NCBI RefSeq assembly: GCF_000164865.1
Contig: NC_014618.1
Span: forward strand, 4,750,050 to 4,814,049
Direction: 5' to 3'
Source: [Enterobacter] lignolyticus SCF1
Lineage (GTDB): Bacteria > Pseudomonadota > Gammaproteobacteria > Enterobacterales > Enterobacteriaceae
DNA length: 64,000 nt
Below are positions 40,726 through 49,912 of the stretch, in pieces. Under the pieces are notes generated by a model, which saw only the letters and a list, made by a program, of their open reading frames with translations, had not been told where the DNA came from and searched no databases. Each line of letters opens with the position of its first letter. Position 1 is the first letter of the stretch. The translations under genes were made by a program, and so were the position numbers.

Positions 40726-41412
40726 ATGGTCTGGCGTCTGTTAAGCAGTTTAATTGTTGCACTGTGGTTTTTTTATTCATCAATGGTGAATGCCGGGATT
40801 GTTATTGGCGGCACTCGATTAATTTATGCCAGTGACAAATCTGATGCGACTATCTCGGTGTTTAATAAAGAGGTGAAAATTCCTTATCTGATTCAGGTAT
40901 GGATTGACCCTTTTAATAAAACAGATAGCGTGAAACCACCGTTTACGGCTATTCCTCCGGTTTCTCGTCTGGAACCAGGGCAGGAAAAAATCCTGCGTAT
41001 TATTAAAACCCAGGGTGACTTACCGCAGGATCGGGAATCCGTATTCTGGCTGAATGTAAAAAATATCCCCCCGGCCAGTACGAAAACAGATTCCAGCACG
41101 CTCGAAATCGCAATTAAAACCCGTATTAAGCTGTTCTGGCGCCCGGCGTCGATAAAAATTATCCCGGAAGGTGCTGCCCCGAAGGTGAAATGGCGTCGGC
41201 AGGGAAATCAGCTGGTGGTTGAAAACCCCACGCCTGTTCATATCAACGTGATGGACATCAGCGTGGATGGTAAAGACATCGCACTCAATATGGTTCGTCC
41301 ATTTGAAACGCTGACGTTACCGCTCCCGGTCGGAGTGGCGGGGCATAAGCTGGTCTGGCGTTTTATTAATGACTATGGCGCCGTCAGCGCGCCGCTGACA
41401 TTGTCCCTGTGA
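40726..41412 (+). CDS. lpfB: Periplasmic fimbrial chaperone, LpfB-like
   Basis: PapD-type chaperone of about 228 residues. The signal segment runs to VNAG; the mature part begins GIVIGGTRLIYASDKSDATISV, the G1/F1 strand signature is FWLNVKNIPP, and the second immunoglobulin-like domain follows. The conserved Arg of the subunit-binding cleft is in GTRLIY. ATG 40726 is preferred, having AGGG 9 bases upstream; an in-frame ATG at 40717 abuts that site, and the longer frame to 40660 overlaps the attenuator. Confidence 0.9.
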   Translation: MVWRLLSSLIVALWFFYSSMVNAGIVIGGTRLIYASDKSDATISVFNKEVKIPYLIQVWIDPFNKTDSVKPPFTAIPPVSRLEPGQEKILRIIKTQGDLPQDRESVFWLNVKNIPPASTKTDSSTLEIAIKTRIKLFWRPASIKIIPEGAAPKVKWRRQGNQLVVENPTPVHINVMDISVDGKDIALNMVRPFETLTLPLPVGVAGHKLVWRFINDYGAVSAPLTLSL

Positions 41413-41429
41413 CGGTAAGGACGTAATAC

Positions 41430-43964
41430 ATGACACAGGTACGTCTTGCTCTGGCGCTGGCGTCAGGCGTTGCGCTGGGCGTCGGGTCTAATGCTCATGC
41501 TCGCGACAGCGTATTTAACCCGGCGTTGCTGGAAATCGATCACCCGATGAATATTGATATTCGTCAGTTCAACAGGACGAATACGTTGCCGGCCGGTGAA
41601 TATAAGGTGGATCTTTATATTAACGGCAAACTGCTGGATCGGCGGATGGTCACCTTTGTACAGGATAAACCTGATGGCGAACTGCATCCCTGCTTTACGG
41701 AGGTAAAGGAGACGCTGAAAAGTTTTGGCGTAAAAGTGGATGCGCTAAAAACGCTGGAAAATGTCGATGATAAAGCCTGCATCAACCCGGTACCTTTAAT
41801 TGACGGCGCCGTCTGGACGCTGGATGCGGATAAACTGACGCTAGCGCTTTCTGTTCCACAGATATATCTGGATATCGCCGCGCGCGACACCATCCCCCCT
41901 TCGCGTTGGGATGAAGGGATCACCGCGCTGATGATGAATTACGATCTCTCCGGGACGCATACGGTCAAATCGGACTACGATGAGAGCGACTATTACTACC
42001 TGAACCTGCAGAACGGTTTCAACCTTGGCGCCTGGCGTTTACGTAATTACAGTACGCTCAACCACTCTGATGGCCGAACGGATTACCACTCAATAAGCTC
42101 CTATGTCCAGCGCGATATCGCCGTGCTGCGCAGCCAGGTCATGCTGGGTGATACCTGGACGGCCAGCGACGTTTTCGATAGCACGCAAATCCGTGGCGCC
42201 CGTTTGTATACCGATGATGACATGCTCCCCAGCAGTCAGAATGGTTTTGCGCCGGTGGTGCGTGGGGTAGCCAGAACCAATGCCACGGTCATTATTAAGC
42301 AAAATGGCTACGTCATTTATCAGTCCGCTGTGCCGCAAGGCGCGTTTGCGATAACGGACATGAATACCACCAATTCGGGTGGCGATCTGGATGTCACTAT
42401 TAAGGAAGAGGACGGCAGCGAGCAGCACTTTACCCAGCCGTATGCGTCGCTGGCGATATTAAAGCGTGAAGGGCAGACGGACGTTGATATCAGCGTCGGT
42501 GAGTTGCGTAATCAGGATCACTTCACGCCAAATGTGCTGCAGGCGCAGATCCTGCATGGCCTGCCGTGGGGGATGACGGTATATGGCGGCGTACAGGCGG
42601 CAGAAGATTATGATTCCCTTGCGCTGGGGATGGGGAAGGATTTAGGGGATATTGGCGCCATTTCTTTTGACGTCACGCATGCACGGGCCCGTTTTGACGA
42701 CGGTGATGATGAAAGCGGGCAATCCTATCGCTTTCTCTACTCTAAGCGTTTTGATGAAACGGACACCAATTTCCGCCTGGTAGGCTATCGCTACTCGACG
42801 CAGGGCTACTACAGCATGAACGAGTGGGCGCAGCGGCAGGATGACGCCAGCGATTTCTGGATTAGCGGTAACCGCCGCAGCCGGCTCGAGGGAACCTGGA
42901 CGCAATCCTTTGGCAATGGTTGGGGAAACCTCTATCTGACGGTCAGTCGTCAGCAATACTGGAAAACGGATGAGGTTGAACGCCTGGTGCAGTTAGGCTA
43001 CAGCAATTACTGGCACCGGATTTCGTGGAATATCTCCTGGAACTATACCGATTCTATCAACCATAGCTCCGGCTATTATGGCCATAATAATCATGATGAT
43101 AGTAATTATGACGGCGAACAGATTTTCATGTTGTCCGTGTCTATCCCGTTATCCGGGTGGATGGAAAACAGCTATGTGAACTATTCATTAACGCAAAACA
43201 ATCACAACGAAAGCACCATGCAGGCGGGTCTGAACGGTACGCTGCTGGAGGGGCATAATCTGAGCTACAACCTTCAGGAATCGTGGATAAGTTCGCCGGA
43301 GGATACCTACAGCGGCAGCGCCGGGCTGAGCTATGACGGAACCTATGGCTCGGTGAATGGTTCGTATGATTACAGCCGAGGTTCGCAGCGTCTGAATTAC
43401 GGCGTGAAGGGCGGTGTTCTGGTACATGCGGATGGTGTGACCTTCTCGCAGCAGTTGGGGGAAACGGTCGCGCTGATTAAAGCGCCTGGCGCAGAAGGGA
43501 TGGGGATCGACAACGCGACGGGGGTTTCCACCGACTGGCGCGGCTATACGGTAAAAACGCAAATGACGCCGTATGATGAGAACCGGGTGTCCATCAGCAG
43601 CGATTACTTTGAAAAAGCCAACGTCGAGCTGGAAAACAGCGTAGTGAATATTGTACCTACGCGAGGCGCGGTGGTGAGAGCGGAATTTGTCACCCACGTT
43701 GGCTATCGTGTGCTGTTTAATGTGCATCTGCCTGATGGAGCCTCCGTACCTTTTGGTGCGATGGCGTCCGCTGAGCTTGAATCGGGCACCGTAACGGGCA
43801 TTGTGGGAGATAACGGCGATTTGTATCTTTCTGGTATGCCAATCGAAGGAACACTCTCTTTGCGTTGGGGAGAAAGTAGCGCAAAAACATGCCATGTTTC
43901 ATACCGTCTGGATGAAAAACAATTAAAAGATGGGCTAATTCAGACACCAGCATCTTGTCGCTAA
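41430..43964 (+). CDS. lpfC: Outer membrane fimbrial usher, LpfC-like
   Basis: 844-residue usher that forms the translocation pore and orders subunit assembly. Signal peptide to about residue 24 (NAHA), N-terminal chaperone-binding domain (FNPALLEIDHP...IDIRQFNR), a 24-strand beta barrel with plug domain, and C-terminal domains ending with the cysteine pair ...KTCHVSYRLDE...TPASCR. The GTAAGGA site precedes ATG 41430, 17 bases after the chaperone stop. Confidence 0.93.
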   Translation: MTQVRLALALASGVALGVGSNAHARDSVFNPALLEIDHPMNIDIRQFNRTNTLPAGEYKVDLYINGKLLDRRMVTFVQDKPDGELHPCFTEVKETLKSFGVKVDALKTLENVDDKACINPVPLIDGAVWTLDADKLTLALSVPQIYLDIAARDTIPPSRWDEGITALMMNYDLSGTHTVKSDYDESDYYYLNLQNGFNLGAWRLRNYSTLNHSDGRTDYHSISSYVQRDIAVLRSQVMLGDTWTASDVFDSTQIRGARLYTDDDMLPSSQNGFAPVVRGVARTNATVIIKQNGYVIYQSAVPQGAFAITDMNTTNSGGDLDVTIKEEDGSEQHFTQPYASLAILKREGQTDVDISVGELRNQDHFTPNVLQAQILHGLPWGMTVYGGVQAAEDYDSLALGMGKDLGDIGAISFDVTHARARFDDGDDESGQSYRFLYSKRFDETDTNFRLVGYRYSTQGYYSMNEWAQRQDDASDFWISGNRRSRLEGTWTQSFGNGWGNLYLTVSRQQYWKTDEVERLVQLGYSNYWHRISWNISWNYTDSINHSSGYYGHNNHDDSNYDGEQIFMLSVSIPLSGWMENSYVNYSLTQNNHNESTMQAGLNGTLLEGHNLSYNLQESWISSPEDTYSGSAGLSYDGTYGSVNGSYDYSRGSQRLNYGVKGGVLVHADGVTFSQQLGETVALIKAPGAEGMGIDNATGVSTDWRGYTVKTQMTPYDENRVSISSDYFEKANVELENSVVNIVPTRGAVVRAEFVTHVGYRVLFNVHLPDGASVPFGAMASAELESGTVTGIVGDNGDLYLSGMPIEGTLSLRWGESSAKTCHVSYRLDEKQLKDGLIQTPASCR

Positions 43965-43975
43965 AGGAATAGAGA

Positions 43976-45085
43976 ATGAAAAAAATATTGTCAGGGCTAA
44001 TTATGCTGTTTTTTTGCTACGACTGCTTCGCCGCAGGCGATGGCGTTTGTCATAATTCGGATGGGTCAACGCACATGTTAAACTTATCATTTGGACCAAT
44101 AACCATTTCGTCGGCAAATAATCAGACGGGCTATACCGTGGTAGATGCGTTAACGAACACGACGGGAACCTATCCGGTGCGGTGTCATTGCGACGATCAG
44201 CATGGCGGACAACCACCTTATTCAGATACCACTTTTTATCCTATTTACTATATTGGCGATCCAGCACCTGGACTCATTCTCGATCGCGCTATGGGTGGGT
44301 TAAATTACTATATATTAAAAGATACATCTGGATCTGAAACGCTTTCTGTTGGTGTGAAGGTTTTTATTATAAATAATCAGTATGCAGCAATACCTTTTGA
44401 TCATTTATCAAACCAGTCAACTAGTCCTTCACATACGTGCGGTGCGGGTAATGACGGTAGTACTATTAACCTGGATTCCGGTCGTTCAGCTAAACTCTCT
44501 TTTTATCTTCGTCATCCGGTTATGGGGACGATAGATATCCCGCAAACTGAAGTAGCGTGGCTTTATGCCGGAATGTCCGATGACTTTCCCCGCACAACAC
44601 CGGTTTCAAAAGTTACGATTAAAGGACAGCTTATTGCCCCGCAAAATTGTGAAATAAACCAGGGGCAAGTTATTGATATCGACTTAGGTAAAATTTATGC
44701 CAGCGAGTTTTCCTCAACGCCAGGCGCCGTTGTATCAGGAAGAAAGATAAAAACGGATGTAGCGGTATCCTGTACTGGAATGTCGGAGGTGCGCAACACG
44801 GCAAAGATTAACGCTTCGTTTGTTGCCCAGGCTCCGAGCGCGGATGCGTCCATGGTAACCACCAGCAACCCCGATGTTGGCGTCAAAATCTACGATCGAG
44901 ATGGAAGCCCCGTTCGCGTTGATGGGAGTTCATTAATGCCCGCGGACATGTCAGCGATCAGCCTTGTGGGTAATACGAATGGCAGCGTTACGTTTTACTC
45001 CGCACCGGCAAGCCTCACGGGAAACAAGCCAACCCCCAACACGTTTGATGCCTGGGCCACTTTGGTTATTGAGTTTTCAAACTGA
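43976..45085 (+). CDS. Fimbrial tip adhesin, LpfD-like
   Basis: 369-residue two-domain subunit. Signal peptide ends near residue 20 (CFAAG). The N-terminal half is a receptor-binding-type domain with Cys pairs (GVCHNSDG, PVRCHCDD) and low similarity to anything I recall; the C-terminal half is a pilin domain with QNCEI, VSCTGM and the terminal strand AWATLVIEFSN. The position at the end of the operon after the usher is usual for the adhesin. The receptor is not known. Codon use in its first half is AT-richer than its neighbours, which hints at horizontal exchange of the binding domain. Confidence 0.82.
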   Translation: MKKILSGLIMLFFCYDCFAAGDGVCHNSDGSTHMLNLSFGPITISSANNQTGYTVVDALTNTTGTYPVRCHCDDQHGGQPPYSDTTFYPIYYIGDPAPGLILDRAMGGLNYYILKDTSGSETLSVGVKVFIINNQYAAIPFDHLSNQSTSPSHTCGAGNDGSTINLDSGRSAKLSFYLRHPVMGTIDIPQTEVAWLYAGMSDDFPRTTPVSKVTIKGQLIAPQNCEINQGQVIDIDLGKIYASEFSSTPGAVVSGRKIKTDVAVSCTGMSEVRNTAKINASFVAQAPSADASMVTTSNPDVGVKIYDRDGSPVRVDGSSLMPADMSAISLVGNTNGSVTFYSAPASLTGNKPTPNTFDAWATLVIEFSN

Positions 45086-45099
45086 TTAACGTCTATACG

Positions 45100-45124
45100 C
45101 AACGGTTGTCTCAGGCAGCCGTTG
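45100..45124 (+). terminator. Fimbrial operon terminator
   Basis: CAACGGTTGTC-TCA-GGCAGCCGTTG, an 11-bp stem with two G-T pairs followed by TCATTTTAG, 14 bases after the adhesin stop. Confidence 0.8.
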
Positions 45125-45233
45125 TCATTTTAGCTATTCTGTACCAGACTATCTTTCATGCAATATGACAAAATAATGACAGTGCAATGTATGCGCATCA
45201 TTATAAATCAATGAGTTATATCGCACTCTTCGA

Positions 45234-45284
45234 TTGTCATAAAACTGTCATAATTCGTACATTTAACTGTCACCTGTTTGTCCT
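45234..45284 (+). promoter_or_regulatory. Pho-box array controlling pstS
   Basis: Five 7-base units spaced by exactly 4 bases: TTGTCAT (45234), CTGTCAT (45245), CGTACAT (45256), CTGTCAC (45267), TTGTCCT (45278). Tandem CTGTCAT heptamers on an 11-bp period are the PhoB recognition pattern. The last unit takes the place of the -35 and TATTTT (45284-45289) is the probable -10 of the pst promoter. Confidence 0.93.
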
Positions 45285-45340
45285 ATTTTGCTCACCGTAG
45301 CCACTTAAACAACGATTTACGAATTCTTGCAGGAGACATT

Positions 45341-46381
45341 ATGAAAGTTATGCGTACCACTGTCGCAACTGTTGTCGCCGCGACCTTATCGATGAGCGCT
45401 TTCTCTGCATTTGCAGAAGCAAGCCTGACTGGCGCTGGTGCAACGTTCCCTGCGCCGGTGTATGCCAAATGGGCGGATACCTACCAGAAAGAAACCGGCA
45501 ACAAGGTTAACTATCAGGGTATCGGCTCCTCCGGTGGCGTTAAACAAATTACAGCAAATACCGTTGACTTCGGCGCGTCTGATGCTCCGCTGAGCGACGA
45601 TAAGCTCTCCCAGGAAGGCCTGTTCCAGTTCCCGACCGTGATTGGCGGCGTGGTGCTGGCGGTGAACCTGCCTGGCTTCAAATCCGGTGAGCTGGTGCTC
45701 GACGGTAAAACCCTGGGCGATATCTACCTGGGCAAAATTAAAAAGTGGGACGACGAAGCGATTGTTAAGCTGAACCCGGGCAAGAAGCTGCCTTCTCAGA
45801 ACATCGCCGTTGTTCGTCGCGCTGACGGTTCTGGTACCTCTTTCGTGTTCACCAGCTACCTGGCTAAAGTAAACGAAGAGTGGAAGTCCAAAATCGGCGC
45901 TGGCTCTACCGTTAACTGGCCGACCGGTCTGGGCGGCAAAGGTAACGACGGTATCGCGGCGTTCGTACAGCGTCTGCCGGGTTCCATCGGCTACGTTGAA
46001 TATGCTTACGCGAAGCAGAACAACCTGACCTACACCAAGCTGAAGTCTGCTGATGGCGCCGACGTTAGCCCGACCGAAACGAGCTTCTCCAACGCGGCGA
46101 AAGGCGCTGACTGGAACAAATCCTTCGCTCAGGACCTGACCAACCAGAAAGGCGCGGACGTGTGGCCAATCACCTCCACCACCTTCATTCTGGTGCACAA
46201 AGAGCAGAAGAAACCTGAGCAGGGCGCTGAAGTGCTGAAATTCTTTGACTGGGCCTACAAAAAAGGCGGTAAAGAAGCGAATGCGCTGGACTACGCTACC
46301 CTGCCGGAAAGCGTGATTGAGCAGGTTCGCGCAGCATGGAAGACCAACGTGAAAGACAGCAGCGGTAAAGCGCTGTACTAA
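45341..46381 (+). CDS. pstS: PstS, periplasmic phosphate-binding protein
   Basis: High-affinity inorganic phosphate receptor, 346 residues. Signal peptide of 25 residues ends FAEA; the mature part begins ASLTGAGATFPAP, and phosphate ligands lie in GSSGGVKQI and DGSGTSFVF. ATG 45341 follows AGGAG; the frame open to 45278 runs into the Pho boxes and is not used. First gene of pstSCAB-phoU. Confidence 0.98.
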   Translation: MKVMRTTVATVVAATLSMSAFSAFAEASLTGAGATFPAPVYAKWADTYQKETGNKVNYQGIGSSGGVKQITANTVDFGASDAPLSDDKLSQEGLFQFPTVIGGVVLAVNLPGFKSGELVLDGKTLGDIYLGKIKKWDDEAIVKLNPGKKLPSQNIAVVRRADGSGTSFVFTSYLAKVNEEWKSKIGAGSTVNWPTGLGGKGNDGIAAFVQRLPGSIGYVEYAYAKQNNLTYTKLKSADGADVSPTETSFSNAAKGADWNKSFAQDLTNQKGADVWPITSTTFILVHKEQKKPEQGAEVLKFFDWAYKKGGKEANALDYATLPESVIEQVRAAWKTNVKDSSGKALY

Positions 46382-46461
46382 TTGGAAATATTGACGAAAA
46401 TGACGGGTAGCAGTCATGCTATCTGTCAATTTCGTGAAACGTCTTAACTGAAGAGTAATTT

Positions 46462-47421
46462 ATGGCGGCAATCAAGCCTGCATTTAATCCCCCGAGCAAA
46501 AAGGGCGACCTCCTTTTCGGCGCGCTGGTAAAACTGGCTGCGCTGATTGTGCTATTTATGCTCGGCGGCATTATCGTCTCCCTGATTTTCTCCTCCTGGC
46601 CTAGCATCCAGAAGTTCGGTTTCTCCTTCCTGTGGACGAAAGAGTGGGATGCGCCGAATGATATCTACGGTGCGCTGGTACCTATCTACGGTACTCTGGT
46701 GACCTCATTGATTGCTCTGCTGATCGCCGTTCCGGTGAGTTTCGGCATTGCGCTGTTTTTGACGGAGCTGGCGCCAAACTGGCTGAAACGTCCGCTGGGT
46801 ATTGCGATTGAGCTGCTGGCGGCCATTCCGAGCATCGTTTACGGCATGTGGGGCCTGTTTATTTTTGCTCCGCTGTTTGCCACCTATTTTCAGGAACCGG
46901 TCGGGAATGTGCTGTCGGCCATTCCGATTGTTGGCACCCTGTTCTCCGGCCCGGCGTTTGGTATCGGCCTGCTGGCCGCTGGCGTGATCCTCGCCATTAT
47001 GATCATTCCGTACATCGCCGCCGTTATGCGCGACGTGTTCGAACAAACCCCGGTGATGATGAAAGAGTCGGCCTACGGCATCGGCTGCACCACCTGGGAA
47101 GTTATCTGGCGCATCGTGCTGCCGTTTACTAAAAACGGCGTGATTGGCGGCGTGATGCTCGGCCTTGGCCGCGCGCTGGGTGAAACCATGGCGGTCACCT
47201 TTATCATCGGTAATACCTACCAGCTCGACAGCGCCTCGCTGTATATGCCGGGCAACAGCATTACCTCGGCGCTGGCCAACGAGTTTGCCGAAGCTGAATC
47301 AGGCCTCCACGTTGCGGCGCTGATGGAACTGGGCTTAATCCTGTTCGTGATCACCTTTATCGTCCTGGCGATTTCTAAACTGATGATCCTGCGCCTCGCG
47401 AAAAACGAGGGGGCACGTTAA
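46462..47421 (+). CDS. pstC: PstC, phosphate ABC transporter permease
   Basis: 319-residue inner-membrane permease with about six membrane segments and the EAA-type cytoplasmic loop (MMKESAYGIGCTTWEVIWRIVLP). It pairs with PstA. Its TAA stop overlaps the pstA ATG by one base. Confidence 0.98.
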   Translation: MAAIKPAFNPPSKKGDLLFGALVKLAALIVLFMLGGIIVSLIFSSWPSIQKFGFSFLWTKEWDAPNDIYGALVPIYGTLVTSLIALLIAVPVSFGIALFLTELAPNWLKRPLGIAIELLAAIPSIVYGMWGLFIFAPLFATYFQEPVGNVLSAIPIVGTLFSGPAFGIGLLAAGVILAIMIIPYIAAVMRDVFEQTPVMMKESAYGIGCTTWEVIWRIVLPFTKNGVIGGVMLGLGRALGETMAVTFIIGNTYQLDSASLYMPGNSITSALANEFAEAESGLHVAALMELGLILFVITFIVLAISKLMILRLAKNEGAR

Positions 47422-48311
47422 TGGCGACTCTTGAAATGCAAACGACGGCTGAACTGGCGGAATCCCGCCGCAAAATGCAGGCACGGCGCCGTACCAAAAA
47501 CCGTATCGCGCTGACGCTCTCAATGGCGACCATGGCGTTCGGTCTGTTCTGGCTGGTGTGGATCCTGTTTTCTACCGTTGTACGCGGCATCGACGGTATG
47601 TCGCTGGCGCTGTTTACCGAAATGACGCCGCCGCCAAACACCGCGGGCGGCGGTCTGGCGAACGCCCTGGCCGGTAGCGGCCTGTTAATCCTGTGGTCGA
47701 CGGTTTTCGGTACGCCGCTGGGGATTCTGGCGGGCGTTTACCTGGCGGAGTACGGTCGTAAATCCTGGCTGGCGGAAGTTATCCGTTTTATCAACGATAT
47801 TCTGCTGTCTGCGCCGTCCATCGTTGTCGGTCTGTTTGTTTACACCATCGTGGTCATGCAGATGGAGCATTTCTCCGGCTGGGCGGGCGTGATCGCGCTG
47901 GCGCTGCTGCAGGTGCCTATCGTTATTCGTACCACCGAGAACATGCTGAAGCTGGTGCCGGACAGCCTGCGCGAGGCGGCCTACGCGCTGGGTACGCCGA
48001 AGTGGAAGATGATCTCCGCGATTACGCTGAAAGCGTCGATATCCGGCATCATGACCGGGGTGCTGCTGGCCGTCGCGCGTATTGCGGGCGAAACCGCGCC
48101 GCTGCTGTTTACCGCGCTGTCGAACCAGTTCTGGAGCACCGACATGATGCAGCCGATTGCCAACCTGCCGGTGACCATTTTCAAATTTGCAATGAGCCCG
48201 TTTGCTGAGTGGCAGCAGCTGGCATGGGCCGGGGTGCTGATCATTACCCTTTGCGTCCTGTTGCTGAACATTCTGGCTCGCGTGATTTTCGCGAAACGTA
48301 AACACGGTTAA
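47421..48311 (+). CDS. pstA: PstA, phosphate ABC transporter permease
   Basis: 296 residues, partner of PstC. A charged cytoplasmic N-terminus (SRRKMQARRRTKNR) precedes six membrane segments; the EAA loop is LREAAYALGTPKWKMI. Translationally coupled to pstC. Confidence 0.98.
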   Translation: MATLEMQTTAELAESRRKMQARRRTKNRIALTLSMATMAFGLFWLVWILFSTVVRGIDGMSLALFTEMTPPPNTAGGGLANALAGSGLLILWSTVFGTPLGILAGVYLAEYGRKSWLAEVIRFINDILLSAPSIVVGLFVYTIVVMQMEHFSGWAGVIALALLQVPIVIRTTENMLKLVPDSLREAAYALGTPKWKMISAITLKASISGIMTGVLLAVARIAGETAPLLFTALSNQFWSTDMMQPIANLPVTIFKFAMSPFAEWQQLAWAGVLIITLCVLLLNILARVIFAKRKHG

Positions 48312-48357
48312 TTTTTACGGCGCGGCGATAGCGGCGTCGAATGAGGAAGAGATTGAG

Positions 48358-49131
48358 ATGAGTATGGCGAATAGCGGCCCAGGTAAAATTTCGGTTCGTG
48401 ATTTGAACTTCTACTATGGTAAATTCCATGCCCTGAAGAACATCAACCTGAATATCGCGAAAAACCAGGTGACGGCGTTTATCGGCCCGTCTGGCTGCGG
48501 TAAATCCACTCTGCTGCGTACGTTCAACAAAATGTTCGAACTGTACCCGGAGCAGCGTGCTGAAGGTGAAATCCTGCTGGATGGCGACAACATCCTCACC
48601 AATACCCAGGATATCGCTCTGCTGCGCGCGAAAGTCGGTATGGTCTTCCAGAAACCGACGCCGTTCCCGATGTCCATTTACGACAATATCGCTTTTGGCG
48701 TGCGTCTGTTTGAGAAGCTCTCCCGCGCCGATATGGACGAGCGCGTGCAGTGGGCCTTGACCAAGGCCGCATTATGGAACGAAACCAAAGATAAGCTGCA
48801 CCAGAGCGGGTATTCTCTCTCCGGTGGTCAGCAGCAGCGTCTGTGCATCGCGCGCGGTATTGCGATTCGCCCGGAAGTGCTGTTGCTCGATGAGCCGTGT
48901 TCAGCGCTTGACCCTATCTCGACCGGTCGTATCGAAGAGCTGATCACCGAGCTCAAAGAGGATTACACCGTCGTTATCGTTACGCACAACATGCAGCAGG
49001 CTGCCCGTTGCTCCGACCATACGGCGTTTATGTATCTTGGCGAGCTGATTGAGTTCAGCAATACAGACGATCTGTTTACCAAGCCCGCTAAGAAGCAGAC
49101 TGAAGACTATATTACTGGCCGCTACGGTTGA
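48358..49131 (+). CDS. pstB: PstB, phosphate ABC transporter ATPase
   Basis: 257-residue ATPase. Walker A GPSGCGKST near residue 43, Q-loop VFQKPTPFPMS, signature LSGGQQQR, Walker B LLLDEPCSALD. Besides powering transport it signals phosphate status to PhoR together with PhoU. Confidence 0.98.
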   Translation: MSMANSGPGKISVRDLNFYYGKFHALKNINLNIAKNQVTAFIGPSGCGKSTLLRTFNKMFELYPEQRAEGEILLDGDNILTNTQDIALLRAKVGMVFQKPTPFPMSIYDNIAFGVRLFEKLSRADMDERVQWALTKAALWNETKDKLHQSGYSLSGGQQQRLCIARGIAIRPEVLLLDEPCSALDPISTGRIEELITELKEDYTVVIVTHNMQQAARCSDHTAFMYLGELIEFSNTDDLFTKPAKKQTEDYITGRYG

Positions 49132-49144
49132 TTTGGAGTTAATG

Positions 49145-49870
49145 ATGGACAGCCTTAACCTTAATAAGCATATTTCCGGCCAGTTCAACGCAGAACTGGA
49201 GCATATTCGCACCCAGGTGATGACCATGGGCGGGCTGGTGGAACAGCAGTTATCCGATGCGATCACCGCCATGCATAACCAGGACAGTGAACTGGCGAAA
49301 CGCGTCATCGACGGCGACAAACAGGTCAACATGATGGAAGTAGCGATCGATGAAGCCTGTGTGCGCATCATCGCCAAGCGTCAGCCTACGGCGAGCGACC
49401 TGCGTCTGGTGATGGCGATTATCAAAACCATCGCTGAACTGGAGCGTATCGGCGACGTGGCGGACAAAATCTGCCGTACGGCGCTGGAGAAGTTCTCTCA
49501 GCAGCACCAGCCTCTGCTGGTGAGCCTGGAATCGCTGGGCCGTCATACCGTCCAGATGCTGCACGACGTGCTGGATGCGTTTGCGCGTATGGATCTTGAT
49601 GAAGCGGTGCGTATTTATCGCGAAGATAAGAAGGTGGATCAGGAGTATGAAGGCATTGTGCGTCAGCTGATGACCTACATGATGGAAGACTCCCGTACGA
49701 TCCCAAGCGTGCTGACTGCGCTGTTCTGCGCCCGTTCAATCGAGCGTATCGGCGACCGCTGCCAGAATATCTGCGAATATATCTTCTACTTCGTCAAAGG
49801 CCAGGACTTCCGTCACGTCAACGGCGATGAGCTGGACAAACTGCTGGCGGATAAAGATCCCACCGAGTGA
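49145..49870 (+). CDS. phoU: PhoU, phosphate signalling regulator
   Basis: 241-residue helical protein of two PhoU repeats that links the Pst transporter to the PhoR kinase and keeps PhoB off when phosphate is plentiful. Metal-binding repeats IAELERIGDVADK and ARSIERIGDRCQN are seen. ATG 49145 gives MDSLNLNKH as in E. coli; the frame upstream to 49049 overlaps pstB and is rejected. Confidence 0.98.
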   Translation: MDSLNLNKHISGQFNAELEHIRTQVMTMGGLVEQQLSDAITAMHNQDSELAKRVIDGDKQVNMMEVAIDEACVRIIAKRQPTASDLRLVMAIIKTIAELERIGDVADKICRTALEKFSQQHQPLLVSLESLGRHTVQMLHDVLDAFARMDLDEAVRIYREDKKVDQEYEGIVRQLMTYMMEDSRTIPSVLTALFCARSIERIGDRCQNICEYIFYFVKGQDFRHVNGDELDKLLADKDPTE

Positions 49871-49877
49871 CGTTTGT

Positions 49878-49904
49878 GGCGGGTAGCGCTTACGCTTACC
49901 CGCC
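49878..49904. repeat. REP-like palindromic unit after phoU
   Basis: GGCGGGTAGCGC-TTA-CGCTTACCCGCC, nearly the same as the unit at 27799-27827. It lies between the convergent phoU and yieH and may also act as a transcript end. Confidence 0.7.
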
Positions 49905-49912
49905 CTGACAGA

